DNA of 64,000 nucleotides from Candidatus Rokuibacteriota bacterium (lineage in GTDB: Bacteria; Methylomirabilota; Methylomirabilia; Rokubacteriales; CSP1-6): positions 38,314 through 102,313 of the forward strand of contig QHSP01000024.1 of the NCBI GenBank assembly GCA_003220495.1, given 5' to 3'. Both the position numbers and the translations under genes were made by a program. The notes beneath the pieces are model-generated. The model did no database searches, was not told where the DNA came from, and was given only the letters and a program-made list of their open reading frames with translations. This document shows positions 34,087 through 41,929 of the stretch, piece after piece. How positions within the stretch are numbered: the first letter of the stretch is position 1; every line of letters begins with the position of its first letter.

Positions 34087-36194
34087 TGCCGCTGCCGCGC
34101 GCCGCGCGAGCGAGGCTGGTGTGGGCGCTCGAGCTGTCGCTCGGGCTCGAGCTGTACGCGTGCGCAGTCCTGGCGCTCCACGCGCGCGGCCTCAGGGCGA
34201 CGCCGCTCGAAGCCTCAGCGGCGCTGGTGCTTCCGGCGCTGGTGATCCCGCCGGTCTTCTACGTGCTCGTCGCGCTGGTCAGCGTGCGCCCATTCGTGCT
34301 CGCGCCCGCGATCGGCGCTGTAGCCGCGATGTGCGGGCTGCACGGCCTGCTCGTCGCGGCGACCGGCGCGCTCTTCATGATCCCCGACCTCCTCGACTAC
34401 GGCGCCGCGGTCGCCTTCGCCCTCTGGGGTTCGCCGGCGGTCACGTTGCTCCAGTTGACGGCGGCGCCGCTGGTGTTCGCCCGCCTGCGCCCGCTCCTGT
34501 CGCCGCTCCGAGCGCCACGCACCGAAGCGCGAGCGCCCCTGATCCAGCGCCGCGTCGAAGCGCCCGCGGTTACCGGGACGCCGCGTCTGCCCGTGCCGGC
34601 GGATACCCCAACGCCCGCGGCCCAAACGATCGCTCCGTCGCCGGCGGCTCCAAAGCCACCAGTAGCGCCGCCGGCCCAGCTTCGACCTCCGAGCCCGCCG
34701 CCGGTCGTTCCCGTCCCGGCATCCACGGCGCCGCCGCCCCTGACTACCGTCCGGCCAGCCGCCGTGTCCGGGGTGTCCAGCGGCCAAACGATTGCGCCGT
34801 CGTCGGCCCCCGTCGCCGGCCGGTCTACCGCGCAAACGTCGCCCGCGGCCGTGGCGCAGCCTCTCCCGAAGGCCCCAACGCCACGGCCCAAGCGGGTGGT
34901 CGACTCGGCGGAGCCGACGATCCGCGTTCCATTCGTCCGGATCGCCGATCAGCTCCCGGTCGAGATGTTCGCTCGGGGTCAGGAGGGGCTGAAGGACACC
35001 CTGCGTCCTGGCGTCTCGCTTCTCGTGCCGCGCAAGCTGCTCCTGCCGCATCTGGGCGAAGGGCTGGCGCCAGTGAAGTGGGAGGTGGTCGCCGATCAGT
35101 TCCCGCTCGACGAGCTCGCGCTGACTCACGAGGAGATCGCGGACCGCTTGCCCAACGGCTCGCTGCTCCTTCCGCTCGACGAAGTGGTGCCGCAGATCCC
35201 GCCCGAGTTGCTGGCGCTCTCCACGCTGCCGGCCGACGTGCGCGCGATCGAAGATTTTCCGGCTCCGTTCCAGCCGGACGCCCCAGCGCCCGAGCCCGTC
35301 GTTGCCGAAACCAAGCGAGGGGCCACCGCCCCGCTGACCAAAGTCGACGAGGCTCACAAGGACGCCATCGCGGAAGCCGATGACGTCGGCGAGGCGCCCG
35401 AGCCCGCCAAGAACGAGCAAGCGCGACGCATCGCCGCGCTGCTCGCGCCCTGGTTGAACGGGCTCGAGATCGGCCAGCGCGATGGCGCCGGGGTGGCGCT
35501 CGTGACGGTGGTCGCGCCGACCCTCAGCGAGGACTCCGTCGTGCGGACGGTGGTGCGCATCGTGCCGTTTCTGACCGACACCCGCCTGCCCGAGCCGGTG
35601 ACGCAGGCCACCTTGACGGCGGCTGGTGCGACGGTCGTGTTGACGCCCTTCGGGTCGCCGGCCGTCGGCGAAGCCCTGCTCGTGACGGCGGTGGTCTCGC
35701 GCGCGTCGCTGGCCTGGCTCGAGCGCCTCTCGCGGACGGCGGCACGCCAAGCGGTGGGCGAGGGCGGTAACGGGAAGCGCTCGGGGCCGGAGAACGACTC
35801 GGGCGCGGGGATCGAGCTACGAGCGGCCACCGTGCCGACCGCCGTGCGGGAGCTGGCCGGCTCGTTGACGGCATTCGGGCCGGTGGCGCCGACCCTGCTG
35901 CGTGACCGGGCGGGAACGCTCAGCGCCTGTCTGTTCCTCCCGAGCTCGCTCGACGCGCTGCCGCTCGCGCGGTTCGCGCGCGACCTGCAGGCCGCGCTCG
36001 TGGGCGCGGAGATCGGCCGGGTGGCATCCGTCATCCTGAAGCTCGGCAGCCGTCGCGTCATCCTGCGATCGATGGACGGGGAATCGGGCAACGTGACGAT
36101 GCTGGTCGGCGTCGGCCGAATCGATCGACCGGGGCTCGCCCGAATCGAGCTCGACCGGGCCGCGACGCGGCTCGGCGCTCTGGTGAGGAGCTGA
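34086..36194 (+). CDS. membrane protein with duplicated ADQ-P module and roadblock-like C-terminal domains
   Basis: A 702-residue protein I cannot place in a named family. Residues 1-140 contain about four membrane helices. A Pro/Ala-rich linker (140-275) contains AQTIAPS/GQTIAPS twice. Then two copies of a roughly 40-residue module follow: VRIADQLPVEMFARGQEG (284 on) and EVVADQFPLDELALTHEE (333 on), each continuing with DxLxxGxSLLxP and a closing LPHL/VPQI. After an acidic linker, residues about 410-540 and 560-700 look like two divergent roadblock-type domains (LLRDRAGTLSACLFLPSS; VASVILKLGSRRVILRSMDG). The gene is packed between the receiver-roadblock gene and the MglA-like gene, which suggests a membrane platform for the GTPase. 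Confidence 0.72.
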   Translation: MPLPRAARARLVWALELSLGLELYACAVLALHARGLRATPLEASAALVLPALVIPPVFYVLVALVSVRPFVLAPAIGAVAAMCGLHGLLVAATGALFMIPDLLDYGAAVAFALWGSPAVTLLQLTAAPLVFARLRPLLSPLRAPRTEARAPLIQRRVEAPAVTGTPRLPVPADTPTPAAQTIAPSPAAPKPPVAPPAQLRPPSPPPVVPVPASTAPPPLTTVRPAAVSGVSSGQTIAPSSAPVAGRSTAQTSPAAVAQPLPKAPTPRPKRVVDSAEPTIRVPFVRIADQLPVEMFARGQEGLKDTLRPGVSLLVPRKLLLPHLGEGLAPVKWEVVADQFPLDELALTHEEIADRLPNGSLLLPLDEVVPQIPPELLALSTLPADVRAIEDFPAPFQPDAPAPEPVVAETKRGATAPLTKVDEAHKDAIAEADDVGEAPEPAKNEQARRIAALLAPWLNGLEIGQRDGAGVALVTVVAPTLSEDSVVRTVVRIVPFLTDTRLPEPVTQATLTAAGATVVLTPFGSPAVGEALLVTAVVSRASLAWLERLSRTAARQAVGEGGNGKRSGPENDSGAGIELRAATVPTAVRELAGSLTAFGPVAPTLLRDRAGTLSACLFLPSSLDALPLARFARDLQAALVGAEIGRVASVILKLGSRRVILRSMDGESGNVTMLVGVGRIDRPGLARIELDRAATRLGALVRS

Positions 36195-36197
36195 GCC

Positions 36198-36815
36198 GTG
36201 TCCATCATCAACTACGCGAACCGGATCATCGACTTCAAGATCGTCTATTACGGACCCGGGCTCGCCGGCAAGACCGCGAACCTCCAGTACATCCATCGCT
36301 GTCTGCCGAACGCCAATCGGGGAAACATGATCTCGCTCGCGACCGGTGACGACCGAACCATCTACTTCGACTTCCTGCCGGTCTCGGCGGTCACGGTGCG
36401 CGGATTCCAGACGCGCTTTCAGCTCTACACGGTGCCCGGGCAGGTCCAGTACAACGCGACGCGGCGCCTCGTGCTGCGCGGCGCCGACGGCCTCGTGTTC
36501 GTCGCCGACTCGCAGTTCGAGCGCCTCCGCGAGAACGTGGAGAGCTTCCGAAATCTGGAGGCGAATCTGCACGAGTACGAGTCGACGCTCGACGAGATCC
36601 CGTACGTGCTGCAGTACAACAAGCGCGATCTGCCAAATCTGGCGCCGGTGACCTACCTCGAGTTCGTCCTCAACCGGCGGACCTCACGGGTGCCGTTCTT
36701 CGAGGCGTCGGCCATCGAGGGCAAGGGGGTGTTCGACACGCTCAACACCGTATCGCGCATGGCGCTCGCGAGCGAGTTCGGTGTCGAGCGGGAGAGGCGC
36801 CATGAAGTCTCGTAA
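36198..36815 (+). CDS. mglA: MglA-type small Ras-like GTPase
   Basis: A 205-residue bacterial Ras-like GTPase. P-loop GPGLAGKT (19-26), ATGDDRTIYFDFLP with Arg53, the atypical G3 motif TVPGQ (78-82) in place of DxxGQ, NATRRLVLRGADGLVFVADS, and G4 NKRD (141-144). Arg53, Thr78 and Gln82 fall at the same numbers as in Myxococcus xanthus MglA, where Arg53 is the intrinsic arginine finger and Gln82 is catalytic. Such GTPases set cell polarity and control type IV pili or gliding. GTG start with GAGGAG seven nt upstream. The gene overlaps the following roadblock gene by 14 nt, mirroring mglBA pairing with reversed order. Confidence 0.95.
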   Translation: MSIINYANRIIDFKIVYYGPGLAGKTANLQYIHRCLPNANRGNMISLATGDDRTIYFDFLPVSAVTVRGFQTRFQLYTVPGQVQYNATRRLVLRGADGLVFVADSQFERLRENVESFRNLEANLHEYESTLDEIPYVLQYNKRDLPNLAPVTYLEFVLNRRTSRVPFFEASAIEGKGVFDTLNTVSRMALASEFGVERERRHEVS

Positions 36816-37284
36816 CACCGTCATCCAGCCGCAGGACGCGGAGCGGATCCACGAGATCCTGACGCACTTCCTCGATGACTCGGGCGCCGCCGAAGCGCTC
36901 GTGATCGACCGCGGCGGGCAGCTCCTGGCGATGGACGGCGACGCGCAGGCGCTCGACGCGGTGTCCATCTCGGCGCTCGCGGCCGCCGCCTTCAGCTCCA
37001 CGGCCGCGATGGCGCAGCTGCTCGGCGAGCCGGAATTCAGCGTCCTCTTCCACGAGGGCACCAAGCGATCGATCCACGTGTCGACGGTGGACGACGAGAC
37101 GATCTTGCTCGCGATCTTCGACCAGCGGACGACGGTGGGCATGGTCCGGCTCTTTGCCGTCGAGGCGAGCCGCGCGATCGGCTCGGTGCTCGGCGCCGCC
37201 CGCGCGCGCCCGAAGCCAGCGGCAGAGTTCGCCGCTCCACTGAACGACACGGAGGCGCGCCCCGCCTGGACGCCACCGAGCTGA
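36802..37284 (+). CDS. roadblock/LC7 domain protein, MglB-like candidate
   Basis: A 160-residue protein. ATG 36802 follows GGGAGAGG and lies inside the last codons of the GTPase gene. The fold pattern is roadblock: helix (DAERIHEILTHFLDDSGA), EALVIDRGGQLLAMDGD, a long Ala-rich helix (ISALAAAAFSSTAAMAQLL), strands FSVLFHEGTKRSIHVSTVDD and TILLAIFDQ, then a last helix. MglB of Myxococcus is a roadblock-fold GTPase-activating protein; overlap with the GTPase gene makes this the best candidate for that role here. Direct assignment as MglB would need a structural comparison. Confidence 0.85.
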   Translation: MKSRNTVIQPQDAERIHEILTHFLDDSGAAEALVIDRGGQLLAMDGDAQALDAVSISALAAAAFSSTAAMAQLLGEPEFSVLFHEGTKRSIHVSTVDDETILLAIFDQRTTVGMVRLFAVEASRAIGSVLGAARARPKPAAEFAAPLNDTEARPAWTPPS

Positions 37285-37285
37285 C

Positions 37286-38053
37286 ATGCGTCTGGTACGA
37301 GTCGGCGGAAGCTATGAGGGGAGTCGCGAGCAGCGGCTCTGGGCGGCGCTCGTCGGGTTGATCGGGCTCGGAATCGGCGGGCTCGCCCTCGTCGTCTGCG
37401 ACTCGGGCAGCGGACTCTGTCATCCGACCCTCCTGCGCCTCGGGGCCGGGTTCGCCGCCATCGTGATCGCGCTTCGGCTCGGCCGACCCGTGATGCGGCT
37501 ACTGCGGCGCGTGCGCAACGGACGTCGCGGTGAGCGCCTGGTGGCCGATCTGCTCAGCGGCCTGCCGGACGACTACTGGCTCGTCAATGAGGTCGCGCTG
37601 GGGCTGGCGCACGGCACGATCGACCACGTGTTGATCGGGCCCTGCGGGGTCGTCGTGATCGAGACGAAGCAATTCGCGGGGAACATCCGCTGCTGGGGAA
37701 ACAACTGGTCCGTCAACGGATCTCGGCGGGCGGACATCAGCCTGCACGTCAACTCTGCGGCGTGTGCGATCCGGTATTTCCTCAGCGAGCGTCACCCGGA
37801 CCTGGCCGCCTGGGTTCTGCGATGGGTGGAGTCGGTCATCGTCTTCACCCACCCGCTCTGCCACGTCGAGGCGAGCGACGCGCCCGCGACGATCGTCCGC
37901 TACTCGCAGCTCTACCTGGCGGTTCTCGAGCTGTCGCGGAAGCACCGGATGGCGCCGGCGACGGCGCGCCAGCTCGCGCAGACCCTGGCGAGCTCGCAGC
38001 AGCCTCGCGACGCTGCCGTCGTGGAGCGTAGCCCCCTCACATCCGCGTCTTGA
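37286..38053 (+). CDS. NERD domain membrane protein
   Basis: A 255-residue protein with two hydrophobic helices near the N-terminus (about 18-38 and 46-64) and a NERD (nuclease-related) domain at about 78-200. The nuclease-like motifs are visible: GERLVADLL, the IDHVLIGPCGVVVIETKQ strand with Asp, Glu and Lys in the D-x(n)-ExK arrangement, and GNIRCWGNNW. NERD domains occur in proteins thought to process DNA, but cleavage has rarely been shown. It starts one base after the roadblock gene stop and is the last gene of the chemosensory/GTPase operon. Its tail overlaps the convergent dapL gene by 17 nt. Role in the operon unclear. Confidence 0.85.
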   Translation: MRLVRVGGSYEGSREQRLWAALVGLIGLGIGGLALVVCDSGSGLCHPTLLRLGAGFAAIVIALRLGRPVMRLLRRVRNGRRGERLVADLLSGLPDDYWLVNEVALGLAHGTIDHVLIGPCGVVVIETKQFAGNIRCWGNNWSVNGSRRADISLHVNSAACAIRYFLSERHPDLAAWVLRWVESVIVFTHPLCHVEASDAPATIVRYSQLYLAVLELSRKHRMAPATARQLAQTLASSQQPRDAAVVERSPLTSAS

Positions 38054-39266
38054 TCCGCTCGATCGCCTCTTCGGTCTGCGCGCGGGAGCCGAACGCGGTC
38101 AGTCGGAAGTAGCCCTCGCCGCTCGGACCGAACCCCGCGCCCGGGGCGCCGACCACGTTGGCCTTCTCGAGGACCTGGTCGAAGAAATCCCAGGAGCCCA
38201 CCGAGCGCGGCGTGCGGACCCAGATGTAGGGCGCGTTCTTGCCGCCGTACACGGTGAAGCCCATGGCTGCCAGCCCGGCGCCGATGATGCGCGCGTTCTC
38301 CATGTAGAAGTCGATCAACGCCCGTACCTGCTTCTGGCCTTCGGGCGTGTACACCGCGGCGGCGGCCTTCTGGACGATGTAGGGCGGACCGTTGGACTTC
38401 ATCGCCGTGCGGCGTGTCCAGAGAGTGTTGAGGCTCATCCTCGTGCCGTCCGCGGCGCGTCCCCGCAGCCCCTTCGGCACGACCGTGTAGGCCAGACGCA
38501 TGCCCGTGAAGCCGGCGTTCTTCGAGAAGCTCCGGCACTCGATCGCCACCTCGCGCGCGCCGTCGATCTCGTAGATCGAGTGGGGGACGTCCGAATCGGC
38601 GATGTAGGCTTCGTAGGCGGCGTCGTACAGGATGACCGCGTCCTCGGCGCGCGCGTACGCGACCCAACCGACGAGCGCTTCGCGGGTCGCGATGGCGCCG
38701 GTGGGATTGTTCGGATAGCAGAGATAGATCAGGTCGACGTGCCGGTCGGGGAGCGCCGGCTGGAAGTTGTTCTCCGCGGTGCACGGAAGGTAGACGATGC
38801 CCGCGTAGCGTCCGCTCTCGTCGGCGCGCCCGCTGCGTCCGGCGACCACGTTGCTGTCGGCGTAGACCGGGTAGACGGGATCCATGAGCGCGACCACGCA
38901 GTCCTGAGAGAAGATCTCCTGGAGGTTCGCGCTGTCGCTCTTGCCGCCGTCGCTCACGAAGACCTCCTCGACGGCGATCTTCACGCCGCGCGCGCCGAAA
39001 TCGTGGGTCGCGATCTCGGCGCGCAGGAACTCGTAGCCGACGTAGGGCCCGTAGCCCTTGAAGGTCTCGCGGCGCGCCATCTCGTCCGCGGCGTCGTGGA
39101 TGGCGCGAACGACCGCCGGAGGCAGGGGCTGGGTCACGTCGCCGACCCCCAGATCGACCAGCCGGACGTCGGGGTGGGCGTCGGTGAAGGCCTTGGTCCG
39201 GCGCCGGATCTCGGCGAAGAGGTAGCTCTGGTTGAGATTCAGGTAGAACTCGTTGAATCTGGGCAC
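38037..39266 (-). CDS. dapL: LL-diaminopimelate aminotransferase
   Basis: A 409-residue class I/II PLP aminotransferase with the DapL length and segments: FNEFYLNLNQSYLFAEI near the start, LIDLGVGDVT-like LVDLGVGDVTQPLP, KGYGPYVGYEFLR, SDGGKSDSANLQEIF, YPNNPTGA, and the PLP lysine in SFSKNAGFTGMR. DapL converts tetrahydrodipicolinate to LL-diaminopimelate in one step for lysine and peptidoglycan synthesis. GTG 39266 is chosen because GGAGT precedes it and the protein then matches family length; the open frame upstream is not coding. Monocistronic here, tail-to-tail with the NERD gene. Confidence 0.95.
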   Translation of the reverse strand: MPRFNEFYLNLNQSYLFAEIRRRTKAFTDAHPDVRLVDLGVGDVTQPLPPAVVRAIHDAADEMARRETFKGYGPYVGYEFLRAEIATHDFGARGVKIAVEEVFVSDGGKSDSANLQEIFSQDCVVALMDPVYPVYADSNVVAGRSGRADESGRYAGIVYLPCTAENNFQPALPDRHVDLIYLCYPNNPTGAIATREALVGWVAYARAEDAVILYDAAYEAYIADSDVPHSIYEIDGAREVAIECRSFSKNAGFTGMRLAYTVVPKGLRGRAADGTRMSLNTLWTRRTAMKSNGPPYIVQKAAAAVYTPEGQKQVRALIDFYMENARIIGAGLAAMGFTVYGGKNAPYIWVRTPRSVGSWDFFDQVLEKANVVGAPGAGFGPSGEGYFRLTAFGSRAQTEEAIERIKTRM

Positions 39267-39317
39267 GGGGTACTCCCGCGCGGATTCTAGCAGAGGTCCC
39301 GGGCCGGGCTCGTCGCC

Positions 39318-39344
39318 TTGCGTGACCCCGCTCGATCGTATAAG
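39318..39344 (+). promoter_or_regulatory. possible promoter upstream of the peptide-binding protein gene
   Basis: TTGCGT and TATAAG lie 15 nt apart, 46 nt upstream of the ATG at 39390. The -10 match is good; the spacing is short, so the -35 is doubtful. Confidence 0.3.
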
Positions 39345-39389
39345 TTGGCGGCGCGCTCGACGCACGAATCGCTCGAACGGAGGCGCTCG

Positions 39390-40952
39390 ATGAGAGCTGG
39401 TGCACTGGTGCAGGCGCTCGTGGTCGCGATCATCGGTCTCCTCGGTCCGGCGATCTCGGCCTCGGCGCAGCCGGCCGGCACGCTCGTCGTCGGCCTCGTG
39501 GCCGAGCCGGTGAACCTCGACCCGGCGCAGGTGACCGACCTCAACTCCAACCGCGTCGGCCGCCGCGTCGTCGAGACGCTCGTCACGTTCCCCGAAGAAA
39601 GCACGCAGGTCGTGCCGGGTCTGGCCGAGTCGTGGACGATCTCGAAGGACGGATTGCGCTACACGTTCAAGCTGCGCCGTGGCATCACTTTCCATGACGG
39701 CACGCCCTTCAACGCCGAAGCCGTGAAGTTCTCCATCGAGCGACAGTTCGATCCCGAGCATCCTTTCAACAAGCTCGGCAAGTATCCGTTCGCCAACTAC
39801 TTCTTCGGCAACGTGAAGGCCGTCGAGGTCGTCGATCCGTCCACGGTCGAGTTCGTGCTGAAGGAGCCGCGCGCGTCGTTCCTGACGATCCTGACGGCTG
39901 CGGCGGCGTCGATCGTCAGTCCGGCGGCCGTGAAGAAGCTCGGCGCGGACTATGCGCTCCAGCCGGTCGGCACGGGCCCGTTCCGGTACGCGTCGTGGGA
40001 TCGCGGCCAGCGCGTCGTGCTGGAAAAGAACCCGAGCTACTGGCGCTATCCGGTGAAGGTGGACCGCGTGGTCTATCGGCCGATCGTCGAGGGTCAGGCG
40101 CGGCTCACCGAGCTCCTGACGGGCTCGCTCGATCTCGTCGTGGACGTCCCGCCTGACTTCGTGGCGCAAGTCGAGCAGAGCCCGAAGGCGACCCTGCTCA
40201 AGCAGGTCGGCGCCCACGTCTGGTATCTCGGCATCAACAACCAGAAGAAGCCGTTCGACGACAAGCGCGTGCGGCAGGCGCTGAACTACGCCGTGAACAA
40301 GGAAGCGATCGTGCGTGACGTCCTCAAGGGTACGGGCTCGCTGTCGCGCGGGCCGGTGCTCCCGGCCACGTGGGGCGCCGATTCCGGGCTCAAGCCCTAT
40401 CCCTACGATCCCGAGCGCGCGCGGAAGCTCCTGGCCGAGGCCGGCTATCCGAGTGGATTCTCGACCGCGCTCTGGGTACCGGAGTCAGGCTCGGGGATGC
40501 AGTCGCCGGTTCCGATGTCGACCGTGATCCAGTCGAACCTCAAGGCCGTCGGTATCACCGTGAGCCTGCAGACGATGGAGTGGGGCGCCTATCTCGCCAA
40601 GCTCAGGACGAAGGAGCAGGAGCTCTTCGCGCTCTCCTGGATGGCCGGCAACGAGGATCCGGACATGGTGATGTACCCGCTCCTCCACTCGAGCCAGTGG
40701 ACGCCGGCCGGGCCGAACCGCGCGCTCTACAAGAACGAGCGCTTCGACGAGCTCCTGCACCAGGCGCGGCTCACGACCGAGCAGGGCAAGCGCGCCGCGC
40801 TCTACCGGGAAGCCCAGCGGATCCTGGTCGATGATCCACCGTGGATCTTCATCGACCACGAGATCCAGACCGCCGCCCACGTCAAGCGGGTTCAGGGGTT
40901 CAAGCTCCACCCGAGCTTCGACCTCCGCGTCGAGACGATCTCGCTGAAGTGA
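39390..40952 (+). CDS. ABC transporter substrate-binding protein (dipeptide/oligopeptide family)
   Basis: A 520-residue SBP_bac_5 protein with a cleavable signal peptide (VQALVVAIIGLLGPAISASAQ). Hallmarks are AEPVNLDPAQ, LAESWTISKDGLRYTFKLR, FHDGTPFNAEAVKFSIER, VGTGPFRYASWDRG, and DPERARKLLAEAGYPSG. ATG 39390 follows CGGAGG. The two permease genes downstream complete a Dpp/Opp-type importer except for the ATPases, which are not in the window. The family binds peptides but also nickel, glutathione, opines and sugars, so the ligand is open. Confidence 0.95.
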   Translation: MRAGALVQALVVAIIGLLGPAISASAQPAGTLVVGLVAEPVNLDPAQVTDLNSNRVGRRVVETLVTFPEESTQVVPGLAESWTISKDGLRYTFKLRRGITFHDGTPFNAEAVKFSIERQFDPEHPFNKLGKYPFANYFFGNVKAVEVVDPSTVEFVLKEPRASFLTILTAAAASIVSPAAVKKLGADYALQPVGTGPFRYASWDRGQRVVLEKNPSYWRYPVKVDRVVYRPIVEGQARLTELLTGSLDLVVDVPPDFVAQVEQSPKATLLKQVGAHVWYLGINNQKKPFDDKRVRQALNYAVNKEAIVRDVLKGTGSLSRGPVLPATWGADSGLKPYPYDPERARKLLAEAGYPSGFSTALWVPESGSGMQSPVPMSTVIQSNLKAVGITVSLQTMEWGAYLAKLRTKEQELFALSWMAGNEDPDMVMYPLLHSSQWTPAGPNRALYKNERFDELLHQARLTTEQGKRAALYREAQRILVDDPPWIFIDHEIQTAAHVKRVQGFKLHPSFDLRVETISLK

Positions 40953-40965
40953 GGCCTTCCGGGCG

Positions 40966-41916
40966 GTGAGACGATACGTCGTCCGCCGTCTGCTGCTGCT
41001 CGTGCCGGTCCTGCTCGGCGTATCGGTCATCATCTTCATGGTTCTCCACCTGGCGCCGGGCGACCCGGCCGAGATCATGCTCGGCTCCCAGGCGACCCAG
41101 GCGGACCTCGAGCGCCTGCGCGCCGAGCTCGGCCTGACCGAGCCGCTCTACGTGCAATACGTCCACTGGCTCGGCCTGGTCGCGCGCGGCGACCTGGGGC
41201 GGTCGATCTGGATGAAGCGGCCGGTGCTGGCCGAAGTCCTCGGCCGCTTCAAGGCGACCCTCGTGCTCACCGGCGCCGCGCTCGTGCTCTCGACGGTGGG
41301 CGGCCTGGCGCTCGGCATCGTCTCCGCGATCCGACCGAACTCGCCGCTCGACCGACTCAGCGCCATGGCCTCGCTCTTCGGCGCGAGCATGCCGGTCTTC
41401 TGGCTCGGGATCGTGCTGATGGTGATCTTCGCGCTCTGGCTCGGATGGCTGCCCGCCTCGGGTATGTTTGCGCCCTACGGCGGAGGGACCGTGATGGACC
41501 TGCTCGCTCACCTGGCGCTGCCGGCCTTCACCCTGGCGGCGGCGTCCATCACGATCATCGCGCGTCTCACGCGCAGCACCATGCTCGAGACGCTCGGCCA
41601 GGACTACATCCGGACGGCGCGGGCGAAGGGCGTCGTCGAGCGGGCCGTCGTGCTGCGCCACGGGCTCAAGAACGCGCTCATCCCCATCGTCACCGTCGTC
41701 GGAGTCCAGGCCGGCTACCTCCTGGGTGGCGCGGTGCTCACCGAGACGGTGTTCGCCTGGCCGGGCGTGGGCACCCTGATGGTGCAGGGAATCCTCGCGC
41801 GCGACTTTCCGCTGGTGCAGGGGTGCGTGCTGGTCGTCGCGCTGAGCTTCGTCGTCATCAACCTGATCGTGGATCTGCTCTACGCGTGGCTCGATCCGCG
41901 GATCCGCTACGAGTAG
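40966..41916 (+). CDS. ABC transporter permease (DppB/OppB-like)
   Basis: A 316-residue inner-membrane permease. RRYVVRRLLLLVPVLLGVSVIIF gives TM1 of the DppB type, followed by the HLAPGDPAEIMLG stretch and the EAA loop TARAKGVVERAVVLRHGLKNALIP. Starts with GTG 13 nt after the binding-protein gene. Forms a heterodimeric channel with the next gene product. Confidence 0.94.
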   Translation: MRRYVVRRLLLLVPVLLGVSVIIFMVLHLAPGDPAEIMLGSQATQADLERLRAELGLTEPLYVQYVHWLGLVARGDLGRSIWMKRPVLAEVLGRFKATLVLTGAALVLSTVGGLALGIVSAIRPNSPLDRLSAMASLFGASMPVFWLGIVLMVIFALWLGWLPASGMFAPYGGGTVMDLLAHLALPAFTLAAASITIIARLTRSTMLETLGQDYIRTARAKGVVERAVVLRHGLKNALIPIVTVVGVQAGYLLGGAVLTETVFAWPGVGTLMVQGILARDFPLVQGCVLVVALSFVVINLIVDLLYAWLDPRIRYE

Positions 41917-41929
41917 GGATGAGGAGACG

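Noticed and set aside
39267..40217. Upstream extension of the dapL frame to about 726 codons
   Set aside because: It overlaps the signal peptide and N-terminal domain of the peptide-binding protein on the other strand; GTG 39266 with a ribosome site gives the normal DapL length.
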